The notes: a model not told the origin generated them from the letters alone. DNA of 64,000 bases from Diaphorobacter nitroreducens (GCA_003755025.1 RJVL01000006.1:62001-126000), one strand, 5' to 3'; positions 1 to 9,280 are shown, counted from the stretch's first letter. Made by a program: numbers and translations.

Positions 1-10
1 GTTTTCAATA

Positions 11-49
11 GCTGCCTGCGCATACCAGACAAGCGCCAGGCAGCTTTTT
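11..49 (+). terminator. Intrinsic terminator upstream of folD (repeat-family member)
   Basis: GCTGCCTG (11-18) is perfectly complementary to CAGGCAGC (37-44), and TTTTT (45-49) follows, the layout of a rho-independent terminator read rightward. The gene it ends lies outside the window. The stretch from position 6 also matches the palindromic repeat found in many other gaps here (caatagctgc, then gcgc and aagcgc, then a T-run), so this copy seems to serve as a terminator. Confidence 0.7.
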
Positions 50-71
50 CATTTGTATCGTGGATTCATCA

Positions 72-920
72 ATGACAGCCCAACTGATCGACGGCAACGC
101 CCTCTCCCGCCAACTGCGCACTGAAGTCGCCGCGCGCACGGCCGCGCTGAAAGACCGCGGCATCACCCCTGGCCTCGCAGTGGTGCTGGTGGGCGACAAC
201 CCTGCCAGCCAGGTCTACGTGCGCAACAAGGTCAAGGCTTGCGAGGACGTGGGCTTTCACTCGGTGCTGGAAAAGTACGACGCCAGCATGACCGAAGAAC
301 AGCTGCTGGCGCGCGTGCAGGCGCTGAACAACGACCCCAGCATTCACGGCATCCTGGTGCAACTGCCGCTGCCCAAGCACATCGACGACCACAAGGTCAT
401 CGAAGCGATCTCGCCCCTCAAGGATGTGGACGGCTTTCACGTCGCCAGCGCCGGGGCACTGATGGTGGGCGAGGTGGGCTTCAAGGCCTGCACGCCTTAC
501 GGCTGCATGAAGATGCTCGAATCCATCGGTATGAAGGACCTGCGCGGCAAGCACGCCGTGGTCATCGGTCGCTCCAACATCGTGGGCAAACCCATGGCCA
601 TGATGCTGCTGGCAGCCAACGCCACCGTCACGGTCTGCCATAGCGGCACGGCGGATCTTGCCGCCATGACGCGCCAGGCCGATGTGGTGGTGGCTGCCGT
701 GGGCAAGCGCAACGTGCTCACGGCCGATATGGTCAAACCCGGCGCCGTGGTGATCGACGTGGGCATGAACCGCAATGACGAAGGCAAGCTCTGCGGCGAC
801 GTGGACTTCGAGGGCGTCAAGCAGGTGGCGGGCTACATCACGCCAGTGCCCGGCGGCGTGGGCCCGATGACAATTACCATGCTCTTGGTGAACACCCTGG
901 AAGCGGCTGAGCGCCTCTGA
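72..920 (+). CDS. folD: Bifunctional methylene-THF dehydrogenase / methenyl-THF cyclohydrolase FolD
   Basis: Cytosolic one-carbon enzyme that interconverts 5,10-methylene-THF and 10-formyl-THF using NADP, feeding purine and formyl-Met synthesis. The 282-residue product has normal length. YVRNK (49-53) carries the catalytic Tyr49/Lys53 pair, KDVDGF (117-122) the folate-site Asp, [10 protein letters not shown] (166-175) the dinucleotide loop and PGGVGPMT (260-267) the C-terminal signature. The ATG at 72 fits family N-termini better than an in-frame GTG at 60; neither has a strong Shine-Dalgarno. It follows a terminator hairpin and precedes prlC by 87 bp on the same strand. Confidence 0.97.
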   Translation: MTAQLIDGNALSRQLRTEVAARTAALKDRGITPGLAVVLVGDNPASQVYVRNKVKACEDVGFHSVLEKYDASMTEEQLLARVQALNNDPSIHGILVQLPLPKHIDDHKVIEAISPLKDVDGFHVASAGALMVGEVGFKACTPYGCMKMLESIGMKDLRGKHAVVIGRSNIVGKPMAMMLLAANATVTVCHSGTADLAAMTRQADVVVAAVGKRNVLTADMVKPGAVVIDVGMNRNDEGKLCGDVDFEGVKQVAGYITPVPGGVGPMTITMLLVNTLEAAERL

Positions 921-1007
921 CGCGAGGCACCCCTGACCCGAGTGCCGATGCGCGCGCGTTTGCGCCAACGGCTTGAACCCACTCACGGCAACGCCATCTA
1001 AGCCAGC

Positions 1008-3041
1008 ATGAGCAATCCCCTCCTCGACTTCTCGGGCCACATTCCCTTCGATCGCATCACCCCCGCCGACGTAGCCCCTGCGGTGGATGTGCTGCTGCAA
1101 CGCGCAGACGCCGCACTGGAAACCGTCACCCAGCCGGACTACCCGGCCCGCTGGGATGCGATTGCGCAGGTACTGGATGTCGCCACCGAGGAGCTGGGCC
1201 GCGCATGGGGCGCCGTCAGCCATCTCAACAGCGTGGCGGACACGCCCGAGCTGCGCGCCGCCTACAACGAGGCGCTGCCCAAGGTCACCGAGTTCTGGAC
1301 CCGCCTGGGCGCCGACGAGCGCCTGTACGCCAAATACAAGGCGATCGACTCCGCCACGCTCAACCCCGAGCAGCGGCAGGCGCACAGCAATGCGATCCGC
1401 AACTTCGTGCTGTCGGGCGCCGAGCTGCAGGGCGCAGCCAAGGAGCGCTTTGCTGCCATCCAGGAACGCCAGGCCGAGTTGCAACAAAAGTTCAGCGAGA
1501 ACGCGCTGGACGCCACCGACGCCTACGCCTACTACGCCACGGCCGAGGAACTGGACGGCGTGCCGGCCGACGTGCAGAACGCCGCCCGCGCCGCGGCCCA
1601 GGCCGAGGGCAAGGACGGTTACAAGCTCACGCTGAAGATGCCGTGCTACCTGCCGGTGATGCAGTTCGCCACCAGCAGTGCCCTGCGCGAGAAGCTCTAC
1701 CACGCCTACGTCACACGCGCATCGGACCAGGCCAGCGGCGACGCCGCGCGTTTCGACAACACCTCCGTGATGGCCGAGATTCTCGCGCTGCGCAAGGAAG
1801 AGGCGCAGCTACTGGGGTATGGCAACTTCGGCCAGGTGTCGCTGGTGCCCAAGATGGCGCAATCGCCCGAACAAGTCATCCACTTCCTGCGGGACCTGGC
1901 GCACCGCGCCCGGCCCTTTGCGGAGAAGGACGTAGCCGACCTGCGCGCCTTTGCCGCTGAGCATTTGGGCCTGGCCAACCCCCAGTCTTGGGACTGGCCC
2001 TACATCTCCGAGAAACTCAAGGAAGCGCGCTACGCCTTCAGCGAGCAGGAGGTCAAGCAGTACTTCACGGCGCCCAAGGTGCTGGCCGGGCTGTTCAAGA
2101 TCGTCGAGACGCTGTTCGAGGTGGCCATCCGCCGCGACGTTGCGCCCGTATGGAACAGCGCCGTGGAGTTCTACCGCATCGAGCGCGGCGGCGAGCTGGT
2201 GGGTCAGTTCTACCTGGACCAGCCTGCCCGCCAGGGCAAGCGCGGCGGGGCCTGGATGGACGATGCGCGCGCCCGCTGGCTGCGCCCGGACACGGGCCTG
2301 CTGCAGACACCGGTGGCGCATCTGGTGTGCAACTTCGCCGACGGGGTGGACGGCCGCCCACCCCTGCTCACGCACGACGACGTGATCACCCTGTTCCATG
2401 AATTCGGCCATGGCCTGCACCACATGCTCACCCAGGTGAACGAGCGCGACGTGTCAGGCATCAGCGGCGTGGAATGGGACGCCGTGGAACTGCCCAGCCA
2501 GTTCATGGAGAACTTCTGCTGGGAATGGGAAGTGCTGCGCCACATGACCGCCCATGTGGACACGGGCGAGCCGCTGCCGCGCCCGCTGTACGACAAGATG
2601 ATCGCGGCCAAGAACTTCCAGGCCGGCATGGCCACGCTGCGCCAGATCGAGTTCGCGTTGTTCGACATGCTGCTGCACACCGAGCACGACCCCCAAGGCG
2701 ACGTGCTGGCGCTGCTGGACCGCGTGCGCGACGAGGTGGCCGTGCTCAAACCTCCCACCTTCAGCCGCTCGGCCCACACGTTCAGCCATATCTTCGCGGG
2801 CGGCTACGCGGCGGGGTATTACAGCTACAAGTGGGCGGAGGTACTCAGCGCAGACGCGTATGCAGCGTTCGAGGAAACTGCCGGCGCGGGCGGGGAACCC
2901 AGCGCGGAGACCGGCCGGCGCTACCGCCAGGCCATCCTGGAAGCGGGCGGCAGCCGCCCCGCCATGGACTCCTTCAAGGCCTTCCGCGGCCGCGAACCCA
3001 CACTGGACGCGCTGCTGCGCCACCAGGGCATGGCAGCATAA
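1008..3041 (+). CDS. prlC: M3-family zinc metallopeptidase, oligopeptidase A
   Basis: Cytosolic oligopeptidase that degrades short peptides, including cleaved signal peptides in E. coli. The 677-residue length matches PrlC/OpdA. The zinc motif HEFGH lies at about 464-468, and DAVELPSQ follows about 25 residues later, supplying the third ligand (Glu494). The C-terminal part keeps the family block around HTFSHIFAGGYAAGYYSYKW. There is no signal peptide, as expected. It is downstream of folD on the same strand with 87 bp between them; co-transcription is possible but not shown. Confidence 0.95.
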   Translation: MSNPLLDFSGHIPFDRITPADVAPAVDVLLQRADAALETVTQPDYPARWDAIAQVLDVATEELGRAWGAVSHLNSVADTPELRAAYNEALPKVTEFWTRLGADERLYAKYKAIDSATLNPEQRQAHSNAIRNFVLSGAELQGAAKERFAAIQERQAELQQKFSENALDATDAYAYYATAEELDGVPADVQNAARAAAQAEGKDGYKLTLKMPCYLPVMQFATSSALREKLYHAYVTRASDQASGDAARFDNTSVMAEILALRKEEAQLLGYGNFGQVSLVPKMAQSPEQVIHFLRDLAHRARPFAEKDVADLRAFAAEHLGLANPQSWDWPYISEKLKEARYAFSEQEVKQYFTAPKVLAGLFKIVETLFEVAIRRDVAPVWNSAVEFYRIERGGELVGQFYLDQPARQGKRGGAWMDDARARWLRPDTGLLQTPVAHLVCNFADGVDGRPPLLTHDDVITLFHEFGHGLHHMLTQVNERDVSGISGVEWDAVELPSQFMENFCWEWEVLRHMTAHVDTGEPLPRPLYDKMIAAKNFQAGMATLRQIEFALFDMLLHTEHDPQGDVLALLDRVRDEVAVLKPPTFSRSAHTFSHIFAGGYAAGYYSYKWAEVLSADAYAAFEETAGAGGEPSAETGRRYRQAILEAGGSRPAMDSFKAFRGREPTLDALLRHQGMAA

Positions 3042-3131
3042 AAGTGAGCGGTTCGCGCTTGTCTGCCGGGCGTTTGCGCCTGCTTTCTACTTCAGAATGG
3101 CTTGCAGCAAGCGCGATCAGCTATTATTTTT
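3040..3131. repeat. Two degenerate copies of the palindromic repeat family
   Basis: Right after prlC, aaaagtgagcggttcgcgct (3040-3059) resembles the family start in + orientation. At 3105-3125 agcaagcgcgatcagctatt resembles its reverse complement. Together they form a loose inverted pair. The second copy ends about 15 bp before the ribosome-binding site of the next gene. Both are weaker matches than the copies at 38408 or 61176. Confidence 0.4.
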
Positions 3132-3155
3132 AAGAAACCAAGAGGAGAGGAACCC

Positions 3156-3806
3156 ATGTCCATCATTCGCAACGCTGCCGTGTTGGCCACCACATGCGCC
3201 ACGGCCGCCCTGCTGTCCACGGCCGCCCTGGCCCAGCAGGTGTACCGCATCGTCGGGCCGGATGGCAAGGTGACCTTCTCCGACCGCGCTCCCGCCGCAA
3301 ACGCCGAGGGCACAGCGGTCGGCGCCGGACCACGCAGCGGCGGCGCCGAGGCCCTGCCCTACGCTCTACGCCAGGTGGCCACGCGCTTTCCCGTGACGCT
3401 GTACACCAGCAGCGACTGCGTGCCCTGCAACAGCGCGCGCAATCTGCTGATCAACCGTGGCATTCCTTTCACCGAGCGCACCGTCAGCACCAACGAGGAC
3501 ATCGACGCGCTCAAGCGCATGAGCGGTGAATCCAGCCTGCCCTTCGGCACCATTGGCGCACAGCAGCTGCGGGGCTTTTCCGACACCGAGTGGACGCAGT
3601 ACCTGGACGCCGCCGGCTACCCCAAGCAGTCGCAATTGCCGCCGAACTACCGCCGCCCTGCGGCAGCCCCGCTCGTTGCGGTGCCTGCGCAGCCTGCAGC
3701 ACCGGCTGCAGACAAGGCGTCCGCTGCTCCCGCACGACGCCCCTCGGCGCCACCGGCAGCACCCACGGGGCCGTCTCCCTCCAATCCGGCCGGCATCATT
3801 TTCTAA
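3156..3806 (+). CDS. Exported DUF4124 / glutaredoxin-like protein
   Basis: Probable periplasmic redox or structural protein. The 216 residues show a signal peptide (1-26, cleavage after ALA), a DUF4124 segment (about 29-60, VYRIVGPDGKVTFSDRAP), then a glutaredoxin/thioredoxin-like fold from about 79 with a CVPC motif (88-91) and a Pro/Ala-rich tail after about 160. DUF4124 is common in exported proteobacterial proteins; the CxxC suggests thiol-disulphide activity, which is inference. The ATG at 3156 follows a strong AGAGGAGAGG ribosome-binding site, which decides it over the upstream in-frame start at 3102. It converges on rpiA. Confidence 0.88.
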   Translation: MSIIRNAAVLATTCATAALLSTAALAQQVYRIVGPDGKVTFSDRAPAANAEGTAVGAGPRSGGAEALPYALRQVATRFPVTLYTSSDCVPCNSARNLLINRGIPFTERTVSTNEDIDALKRMSGESSLPFGTIGAQQLRGFSDTEWTQYLDAAGYPKQSQLPPNYRRPAAAPLVAVPAQPAAPAADKASAAPARRPSAPPAAPTGPSPSNPAGIIF

Positions 3807-3814
3807 AAGCGAGG

Positions 3815-3848
3815 GATGCTTGGCGCGGCATTGCCGCGCCACTGCCAT
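3815..3848. other. Strong hairpin between convergent genes
   Basis: GGCGCGGC (3822-3829), ATT, GCCGCGCC (3833-3840) form a perfect 8-bp stem, extended by GGATG (3815) and CATCC with mismatches. It lies between the stop of the exported protein gene and the stop of rpiA. No T-run follows on either side, so it is not a standard intrinsic terminator, but it may block read-through or protect 3-prime ends. Confidence 0.55.
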
Positions 3849-3857
3849 CCCACCGTC

Positions 3858-4547
3858 TTACAGGGACAGCGTACGCACGCCCTGTGCCGTGCCCAGCAAG
3901 CAGACGTTGGCCTTCTGGAGCGCAAACACGCCCACCGTCACCACCCCGGGCCACTGATTCACTTCGGTCTCGAACGCCAGCGGATCGCTGATGGTGAGGC
4001 CGCGCACATCCAGTATGTGTTGGCCGTTGTCGGTCACGAGCGGTTGGCCATCCTTGAGACGCAGCGTCGCCTGCCCCCCCAGCGACTCGAAGCGCCGCGC
4101 GATATGCGCCGCAGCCATCGGAATGACCTCCACTGGCAGCGGGAACGCGCCCAGCACGTTCACCAGCTTGGACTCATCCGCAATGCACACAAAGCGCCGT
4201 GCCAGCGCGGCGACGATCTTCTCGCGCGTGAGGGCCGCCCCTCCGCCCTTGACCATGTAGCCGTTGCCGTCGATCTCGTCGGCGCCATCGATGTACACCG
4301 ACAGCGAGCGCACGTCGTTGGCGTCCAGCACGGGGATGCCCAGCGCCTTCAGCCGCGCCGTGCTGGCTTCGGAGCTGGAAACCGCGCCGCGGATGGTGTC
4401 CTTGATAGATGCCAGCGCGTCAATGAACTTGTTGACGGTAGAGCCGGTCCCCACGCCTACCAGTTCGCCCGGCACCACATATTGCAGTGCAGCTTGGCCG
4501 ACCAGGGTCTTGAGTTCGTCTTGGGAAAGGGATGTGGGTGCAGTCAT
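3858..4547 (-). CDS. rpiA: Ribose-5-phosphate isomerase A
   Basis: Interconverts ribose-5-phosphate and ribulose-5-phosphate in the non-oxidative pentose phosphate pathway. The 229-residue product shows GVGTGSTVN (31-39), the catalytic region DGADEID (87-93) and KGGGAAL (100-106), all diagnostic of RpiA. It is divergent from pyrD with only 35 bp between the two start codons, so their promoters must overlap each other's 5-prime regions. Its 3-prime end faces the exported DUF4124 gene across a strong hairpin. Confidence 0.97.
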   Translation of the reverse strand: MTAPTSLSQDELKTLVGQAALQYVVPGELVGVGTGSTVNKFIDALASIKDTIRGAVSSSEASTARLKALGIPVLDANDVRSLSVYIDGADEIDGNGYMVKGGGAALTREKIVAALARRFVCIADESKLVNVLGAFPLPVEVIPMAAAHIARRFESLGGQATLRLKDGQPLVTDNGQHILDVRGLTISDPLAFETEVNQWPGVVTVGVFALQKANVCLLGTAQGVRTLSL

Positions 4548-4582
4548 GGGGGAAAATCCGGAAAGATCATTGAATTATCCCC

Positions 4583-5638
4583 ATGTCTCTGCTGCCCTAC
4601 GCCCTCGCCCGCTCCTTTCTCTTCGGCATGGACGCCGAAGCCGCCCACGAACTCACCATGGACATGCTGGCGCGCGGCCAGCGCACGCCGCTGCAATGGG
4701 CCTGGTGCAATGAAACCGTGAGCGACCCCATCGAACTGGCAGGCCTGCGCTTTCCCAACCGCGTAGGCCTCGCGGCGGGGCTCGACAAGAACGCCCGCTG
4801 TATCGACGCGCTGGCCGCCATGGGCTTCGGCTTCGTGGAGGTGGGCACCGTCACGCCCCGTGCGCAGCCCGGCAACCCCAAGCCACGCATGTTCCGCCTG
4901 CCCGAGGCGCGTGCGCTCATCAATCGCCTGGGCTTCAACAATGAAGGGCTGGATGCCTTCGTGGCCAACGTGCAGCGCTCGCAGGTCCGCACACAGGGCC
5001 GCGGCCAGAGCAAACTGCTGCTGGGTCTGAACATCGGCAAGAACGCCACCACGCCCATCGAAGACGCCACGCGCGACTACCTCACCTGCCTGGAGGGCGT
5101 GTACCCGCATGCCGACTACGTTACGGTGAATATCAGTTCGCCCAACACGCAGAACCTGCGCGCTCTGCAGAGCGATGCGGCGCTTGACGGCCTGCTGGGC
5201 GCCATTGCCGAGCACCGCGAACAGCTCGCCGCCGCCCAGGGCCGCCGCGTGCCCATCTTCGTGAAAATTGCGCCGGATTTGGACGAGGCCCAAGTGGCCG
5301 TGATTGCCACCACACTTCAGCGCCACGGCATGGATGGCGTGGTTGCCACCAACACCACCATCCGCCGGGACGCCGTGCAGGGCCTGCGCCATGCCGGCGA
5401 GACTGGAGGCCTGAGCGGTACACCCGTGCTGGAAGCCAGCAACGCCGTGATCCGCCAGTTGCGTGCCGCGCTGGGCCCGGCTTTCCCGATCATCGGTGTC
5501 GGCGGCATCCTGAGCGCCGAAGATGCTGTGAGCAAAATCCGCGCAGGCGCCGATGTCGTGCAGATCTACACCGGCCTGATCTATGAAGGCCCTGCCCTCG
5601 TGGGCCGTGCGGCCAAGGCGATCCGCGATCTGCATTGA
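4583..5638 (+). CDS. pyrD: Dihydroorotate dehydrogenase (quinone), class 2
   Basis: FMN enzyme of the inner-membrane face that oxidises dihydroorotate to orotate with quinone, the fourth step of pyrimidine synthesis. The 351 residues include the class-2 N-terminal helical extension (1-45). [10 protein letters not shown] (61-70) and NIGKN (150-154) bind FMN and substrate. [11 protein letters not shown] (183-193) carries the catalytic Ser186 of membrane-type enzymes, and IGVGGI near the C-terminus grips FMN phosphate. It is divergent from rpiA and convergent with the yqjDEK-like genes. Confidence 0.97.
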   Translation: MSLLPYALARSFLFGMDAEAAHELTMDMLARGQRTPLQWAWCNETVSDPIELAGLRFPNRVGLAAGLDKNARCIDALAAMGFGFVEVGTVTPRAQPGNPKPRMFRLPEARALINRLGFNNEGLDAFVANVQRSQVRTQGRGQSKLLLGLNIGKNATTPIEDATRDYLTCLEGVYPHADYVTVNISSPNTQNLRALQSDAALDGLLGAIAEHREQLAAAQGRRVPIFVKIAPDLDEAQVAVIATTLQRHGMDGVVATNTTIRRDAVQGLRHAGETGGLSGTPVLEASNAVIRQLRAALGPAFPIIGVGGILSAEDAVSKIRAGADVVQIYTGLIYEGPALVGRAAKAIRDLH

Positions 5639-5650
5639 AAACGAACCAAG

Positions 5651-5671
5651 AAAAAAGGCCGCGATGCGGCC
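5651..5671 (-). terminator. Intrinsic terminator of the yqjDEK-like genes
   Basis: Read leftward, GGCCGC-loop-GCGGCC (5657-5671) is followed by six T residues (complement of 5651-5656). The hairpin has a T-run only on the minus side, so it serves the leftward yqjK end at 5696 rather than pyrD, although it lies just past the pyrD stop. Confidence 0.8.
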
Positions 5672-5695
5672 TGATAGAGACGGCGGAACAGGGCC

Positions 5696-6019
5696 TTAGC
5701 CACGCCGCATGCGCATGACCAGCGGCATCACCAGGGTGGCCCAGCGCACCAGCCGTTGAGGCCCCGCCAGCACCGCAGCGCCCGCCACCGCTGCCACCGC
5801 AACGGGATGCAGGCGCGCAAACGCCACCAGCCGTGCCGCCAGCGGCGCATCGGGTTCCACCCGAACTTCCGCGCCTGCGGCCACGGCGCGCGCCTGGCGC
5901 AGGGCCGCGCGCCGAGCACGCAGCCGCTCACGCTGCACCAGAATGCGGTCCAGCACCTTCTGCTGCTGCGGGGTGGGCACGCGCGTCGGCTGCCCAGAGT
6001 CCAGGGAAGAGGGGCTCAT
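5696..6019 (-). CDS. YqjK-like hypothetical protein
   Basis: 107 residues: a basic, Arg/Ala-rich helical first half (residues 18-50) and one hydrophobic stretch rich in Ala and Val near residues 70-90, ending in a basic tail (MRMRRG). I do not recognise a catalytic motif. Its place directly behind yqjE- and yqjD-like genes in the order known from E. coli (yqjD-yqjE-yqjK) is the main support for the name. Its ATG overlaps the stop of the upstream gene (ATGA at 6016-6019), so it is translationally coupled. Confidence 0.75.
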   Translation of the reverse strand: MSPSSLDSGQPTRVPTPQQQKVLDRILVQRERLRARRAALRQARAVAAGAEVRVEPDAPLAARLVAFARLHPVAVAAVAGAAVLAGPQRLVRWATLVMPLVMRMRRG

Positions 6020-6411
6020 AACTGCTCCTTGATGGTGCGCCAGTCCTGCTGCAGCTCCCGCCGCGTAAGGGCAAAGGCATTACCCGCCTGTCGTCCGATG
6101 GACACCAGGGCCACCGCCACTGCCACCCAGGCCAGCAACCAGCCGCCAGCCAGCAACCATGCCACCAGCACGCGCTGCGGTGAATCCCAGAACTGGACCA
6201 GCACAGCCAGTGACAACAGCAGCAGGGCGATCACGGCCACGCCTCCGAAGAGAACCAGCAGCACCACCAGCTGGGCCATACGGCGCTTCTGGTCGGCCCA
6301 TTCGAGCCGTGCGAGTTCGATACGGTCTTCCGCCGCGATCGCGCCTTCGATGATGGCGGCCCGCCAGCGTGCAACCCAGCCTTCCAGGCCGAGCAGGGAC
6401 AACCAGTTCAT
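6016..6411 (-). CDS. YqjE-like inner-membrane protein (phage-holin superfamily fold)
   Basis: 131 residues with an amphipathic N-terminal part and two predicted membrane helices (about 47-73 and 81-105), the arrangement of YqjE / holin superfamily III proteins. In E. coli this protein accompanies the ribosome-associated membrane protein YqjD; its role is not established. It overlaps the next gene by four bases (ATGA) and follows the DUF883 gene by 67 bp on the same strand, which suggests one transcript. Confidence 0.85.
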   Translation of the reverse strand: MNWLSLLGLEGWVARWRAAIIEGAIAAEDRIELARLEWADQKRRMAQLVVLLVLFGGVAVIALLLLSLAVLVQFWDSPQRVLVAWLLAGGWLLAWVAVAVALVSIGRQAGNAFALTRRELQQDWRTIKEQL

Positions 6412-6478
6412 GCAAGCCCCTCCCAGGCGCTGGAGCGCGCCGCAGCGTTGACGATTCGCCCTGCCATTGCGCTACCGG

Positions 6479-6787
6479 TCAGCGGCGGGCCAGCATGAAG
6501 CCCACCAGCGCCCCTACGGCCAGCGCAGCGCCGGCAACGCGCCAGGGCTCATCGTGGGCATAACGGTCGGCGGCGCGCGCGGCATCTTTGGCCTGCAGGG
6601 CTGCCTCCTGAGCGGCACGCACGGCGGAATCGCGCACCGAATGGATGCCGTCATCCAGGCGCTGGCGCAGTTGCTTGATCTCGGGAATACCGTCCAGATC
6701 CTTGCTGGCCAGCAGACCGCGCAGGTCGCCCACCAGCTTTTCGAGTTCTGCCTGGGTGGAGGAAATGGTTTCGGATACGGTGGTCAT
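6479..6787 (-). CDS. DUF883 (YqjD/ElaB-like) membrane-anchored protein
   Basis: 102-residue protein: a Glu/Lys/Gln-rich amphipathic helical body (1-80) and a C-terminal anchor (about 83-102, ending GFMLARR). In E. coli, YqjD and ElaB anchor to the inner membrane by this tail, bind stationary-phase ribosomes and are under RpoS control; applying that here is inference. The start MTTVSET at 6787 is preceded by AAAGG at fitting distance; an in-frame ATG at 6802 has no such site. It leads a three-gene set with yqjE- and yqjK-like genes. Confidence 0.85.
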   Translation of the reverse strand: MTTVSETISSTQAELEKLVGDLRGLLASKDLDGIPEIKQLRQRLDDGIHSVRDSAVRAAQEAALQAKDAARAADRYAHDEPWRVAGAALAVGALVGFMLARR

Positions 6788-6917
6788 ACGCGAGCCTTTC
6801 ATAGCAGGAAACAACGGTAATACGCCGTGCATGGCAAACCATGTAGGCGGGTATCTCATCTTAGCCCAGTGCTCGCGCCGCAGGGCATGGCCGCTATCAC
6901 AAAATGACCGCGTTGCA

Positions 6918-8033
6918 TCAAGACACGGCGTCTTGGTGCAGCAGACCGGCCACGTGCGCACCGATTGCCAACGCGCTGGTCAGCCCAGGTGATTCGATGC
7001 CAAACAGATTGACCAGCCCCGAGACTCCGTGGTCGCGCGGCCCCTGGATCAGGAAGTCCGCCGCGGGCTCATGGGGGCCGTGAATCTTCGGGCGTATGCC
7101 GGCGTAGCCCGCCGCCAGTGCGCCGTCGCGCAAGCCGGGCCAGTACTTGCGCACCTCGGCATAAAAGGCCTCGGAGCGGCTCGCATCCACCACCAGGTCC
7201 TCGGGGCCTTCCACCCATTGCACGTCGGGGCCGAACTTGGCCTGCCCCCCCAGGTCGAGCGTCAGGTGCACGCCCAGCCCCGCCGCCTCCGGTACGGGAT
7301 AGATGAGATGGCTGAAGGGTGCCCGGCCGGACAACGTGAAATAGTTGCCTTTGGCATAGGCCGCCTGCGGTACATGCACCGCGGACAACCCCTCGAACTG
7401 GCGCGCGAGGACTGGCGCATGCAAACCGGCCGCGTTGACCACGGTGCGCGCACTGATGCACGTGCCATCCATTGCTTCCAAATGTATAGCTTGTGGCGTG
7501 CAATGGGCCTTGGCCAGAGGCGAATTCAATGCCAGAACACCACCCGCGTTCTCCAGGTCGCCCAGCAACGCCAGCATGAGGGCATGGCTGTCCACGATGC
7601 CGGTACTGGGCGAGAGCAGCGCAGCCACACATTCCAGTTCGGGCTCCAGCGCACGTGCTTCCTCCCGCGAGAGCCATTGCAGGTCATCCACGCCATTGGC
7701 CTGCGCGCGCGCCCTGATGCCCGTCAGCGCGTTCTGCTGTTCGGTCGACGTGGCGACGATGAGCTTGCCGCAGCGACTATGGGGCACGCCGCGCTCGCTG
7801 CAGTAGTCGTACAGCATGGCCTTGCCTTGTACGCACAAGCGCGCTTTGAGCGAACCCTGCGGGTAATAGATGCCGGCGTGGATCACCTCGCTGTTGCGCG
7901 AACTCGTCTCGGTGCCAATGGCATTGGCCGCCTCCAGCAGCCAGACCTCGCGCCCTTGCAGCGCCAATGCGCGCGCCACCGCCAGCCCCACCACCCCCGC
8001 GCCCACCACGACGCAATCGACCGTCTCACTCAT
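6918..8033 (-). CDS. FAD-dependent oxidoreductase, L-2-hydroxyglutarate dehydrogenase-like (DAO family)
   Basis: 371 residues. GAGVVG (11-16) in a classic dinucleotide fold opens the protein, and [20 protein letters not shown] is the pattern of the LhgO / L-2-hydroxyglutarate oxidase branch of the DAO family. [17 protein letters not shown] near the C-terminus is the second FAD-contact block. Its likely role is oxidation of a short 2-hydroxy acid with electrons going to the membrane pool; the exact substrate is not shown. The next leftward-read gene upstream, the deacetylase-like gene, ends 17 bp before its start, so an operon is likely. Residues about 170-186 overlap a sequence resembling the local palindromic repeat. 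Confidence 0.85.
   Translation of the reverse strand: MSETVDCVVVGAGVVGLAVARALALQGREVWLLEAANAIGTETSSRNSEVIHAGIYYPQGSLKARLCVQGKAMLYDYCSERGVPHSRCGKLIVATSTEQQNALTGIRARAQANGVDDLQWLSREEARALEPELECVAALLSPSTGIVDSHALMLALLGDLENAGGVLALNSPLAKAHCTPQAIHLEAMDGTCISARTVVNAAGLHAPVLARQFEGLSAVHVPQAAYAKGNYFTLSGRAPFSHLIYPVPEAAGLGVHLTLDLGGQAKFGPDVQWVEGPEDLVVDASRSEAFYAEVRKYWPGLRDGALAAGYAGIRPKIHGPHEPAADFLIQGPRDHGVSGLVNLFGIESPGLTSALAIGAHVAGLLHQDAVS
7476..7522 (+). repeat. Possible repeat-family copy inside the FAD oxidoreductase gene
   Basis: On the + strand, atgtatagct, then a gcg, then atggg and agaggcg, follow the order of the family consensus (atagctgct, gcgctt, atggg, agagg) with several mismatches. It lies in the coding sequence on the opposite strand and keeps the frame open. 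This is a weak match and could be chance. Confidence 0.25.
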
Positions 8034-8050
8034 CGCTCATGCCTCCGTTG

Positions 8051-9088
8051 TCATGCCTGCTCGAAACCCTCGAGCACATTCACCGCATTCGTTCCCAGCG
8101 CCGCCGCTGCGTAGCCGCCTTCCAGCACCAGCACGGTGGGCAGTCCCACACCACGCAGCCGCGCACCCAGCCGCAGAAAATCCGTCGTCGCCAGCCGAAA
8201 GCGCGAGATCGGATCGCCCTCATAGGTATCCAGTCCCAGCGAGACCACCAGGGCATCCGCTCCAAAAGCGGCGATGCGCGCGCAGGCCTGCTCCAGGGCC
8301 GCAAACCAAGTGGCAGCATCGGTGCCGGCCGGCAGAGGCAGGTTCAGGTTGCAGCCCGCACCGAGGCCTGCGCCGGTTTCACCGGCATGTCCCAGATAGA
8401 AGGGGTATTCGGTGCGGGGATCGCCATGGATGCTGACGAAGAGCACGTCCGCACGGTCATAGAAGATGCTCTGCGTGCCATTGCCGTGGTGGTAATCCAC
8501 GTCCAACACGGCCACACGGGCCGCGCCGTGGTCGCGCAGCCATTGGGCCGCCACGGCCGCGTTATTCAAGAAGCAGTACCCGCCCATGAAATCGGGACCT
8601 GCATGGTGCCCCGGCGGGCGTGTGCTGCAGAACGCGGCGCGCTCGCCAGCCGCCAGGCGCGCCGCGGCACTGGCCGCCGCGTCGGCGCCTGCTTTGGCTG
8701 CCGTCCAGGTGCCCGCTGCAAGCGGCGAGCCGTTGTCCATGGAGTACAGCCCCAGCTTGGCAATGAAATTGTCGGGCTCTATATCCGAGCGCAATGTGCG
8801 TACCGGCCATACCGACGGAAACGGCTGCACACGGTCCTGCCCTTCACCCAGCGACAGCCACTGCTGCCACGCCGAAGCCAGAAAAGCCAGGTAGCGCGGC
8901 GCATGGATCTTTGCCAGTACCTCCGTGCAATCCACATCCGGGGGGTGCAGTACATGACCCCGCGCAGTCAAAGCGGCTTCCACATAGGCCGCGCGCGTCG
9001 GGTTCTCGAAACAGGGTACACGCTCGCCGCGGAAAAATTCGTGCTCGGGAGCGTGGGTGTGCTGCAGCGGGTTATGGAAGGTGATCAT
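8051..9088 (-). CDS. Histone-deacetylase-fold amidohydrolase (acetylpolyamine amidohydrolase-like)
   Basis: 345-residue zinc hydrolase of the class II HDAC / AphA type, probably deacetylating small amines or proteins. RPPGHHAG (157-164) holds the two catalytic His, DVDYHHGNGT (196-205) gives zinc ligands Asp198 and His200, and GLDTYEGDP gives the third Asp. The start MITFHNP at 9088 is the usual family N-terminus; the in-frame ATG at 9133 would add 15 unrelated residues. It lies 17 bp before the FAD oxidoreductase on the same strand. Substrate is not predictable from sequence alone. Confidence 0.9.
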   Translation of the reverse strand: MITFHNPLQHTHAPEHEFFRGERVPCFENPTRAAYVEAALTARGHVLHPPDVDCTEVLAKIHAPRYLAFLASAWQQWLSLGEGQDRVQPFPSVWPVRTLRSDIEPDNFIAKLGLYSMDNGSPLAAGTWTAAKAGADAAASAAARLAAGERAAFCSTRPPGHHAGPDFMGGYCFLNNAAVAAQWLRDHGAARVAVLDVDYHHGNGTQSIFYDRADVLFVSIHGDPRTEYPFYLGHAGETGAGLGAGCNLNLPLPAGTDAATWFAALEQACARIAAFGADALVVSLGLDTYEGDPISRFRLATTDFLRLGARLRGVGLPTVLVLEGGYAAAALGTNAVNVLEGFEQA

Positions 9089-9160
9089 CGACGGCGGCCA
9101 AGTCAATCGCGACTGCCGGATTGTCATCGACACCGGCAGTCCCTCACGACCTCAGCGCCA

Positions 9161-9200
9161 AGAAAAAAACCCCTTGCGGCCATACCGGCTGCAAGGGGTT
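9161..9200 (-). terminator. Intrinsic terminator after the tRNA-Val pair
   Basis: Read leftward, AACCCCTTGC (complement of 9191-9200) pairs with GCAAGGGGTT (complement of 9168-9177) and runs into a T-stretch (complement of 9162-9169). It begins 5 bp past the 3-prime end of the second tRNA-Val gene and closes the isc-dnaQ-tRNA strand. Confidence 0.88.
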
Positions 9201-9205
9201 CGGAT

Positions 9206-9280
9206 TGGTGGGTGATACATGGATCGAACATGTGACCCCTGCCGTGTGAAGGCAGTGCTCTACCGCTGAGCTAATCACCC
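9206..9280 (-). tRNA. tRNA-Val(CAC), distal copy
   Basis: Read leftward from 9280, the sequence folds as a 7-bp acceptor (GGGTGAT with ATCACCC), D-arm GCTC/GAGC, anticodon stem CTGCC/GGCAG with loop TTCACAC, and a T-arm closed by ACATG/CATGT around TTCGATC. The anticodon CAC (9246-9248) reads GTG valine codons. The CCA end is encoded (9206-9208). The 75 bases are identical to the copy at 9321, 40 bp away. Confidence 0.97.

Noticed and set aside
69-1703. 544-codon open frame antisense to folD and prlC
   Set aside because: Both sense genes are well supported by catalytic motifs. The antisense frame is His/Gly-rich with no known family, as is common opposite GC-rich coding DNA.
3822-3840. Perfect 8-bp hairpin as an intrinsic terminator
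   Set aside because: No T-run on either strand, so I list it only as a hairpin.
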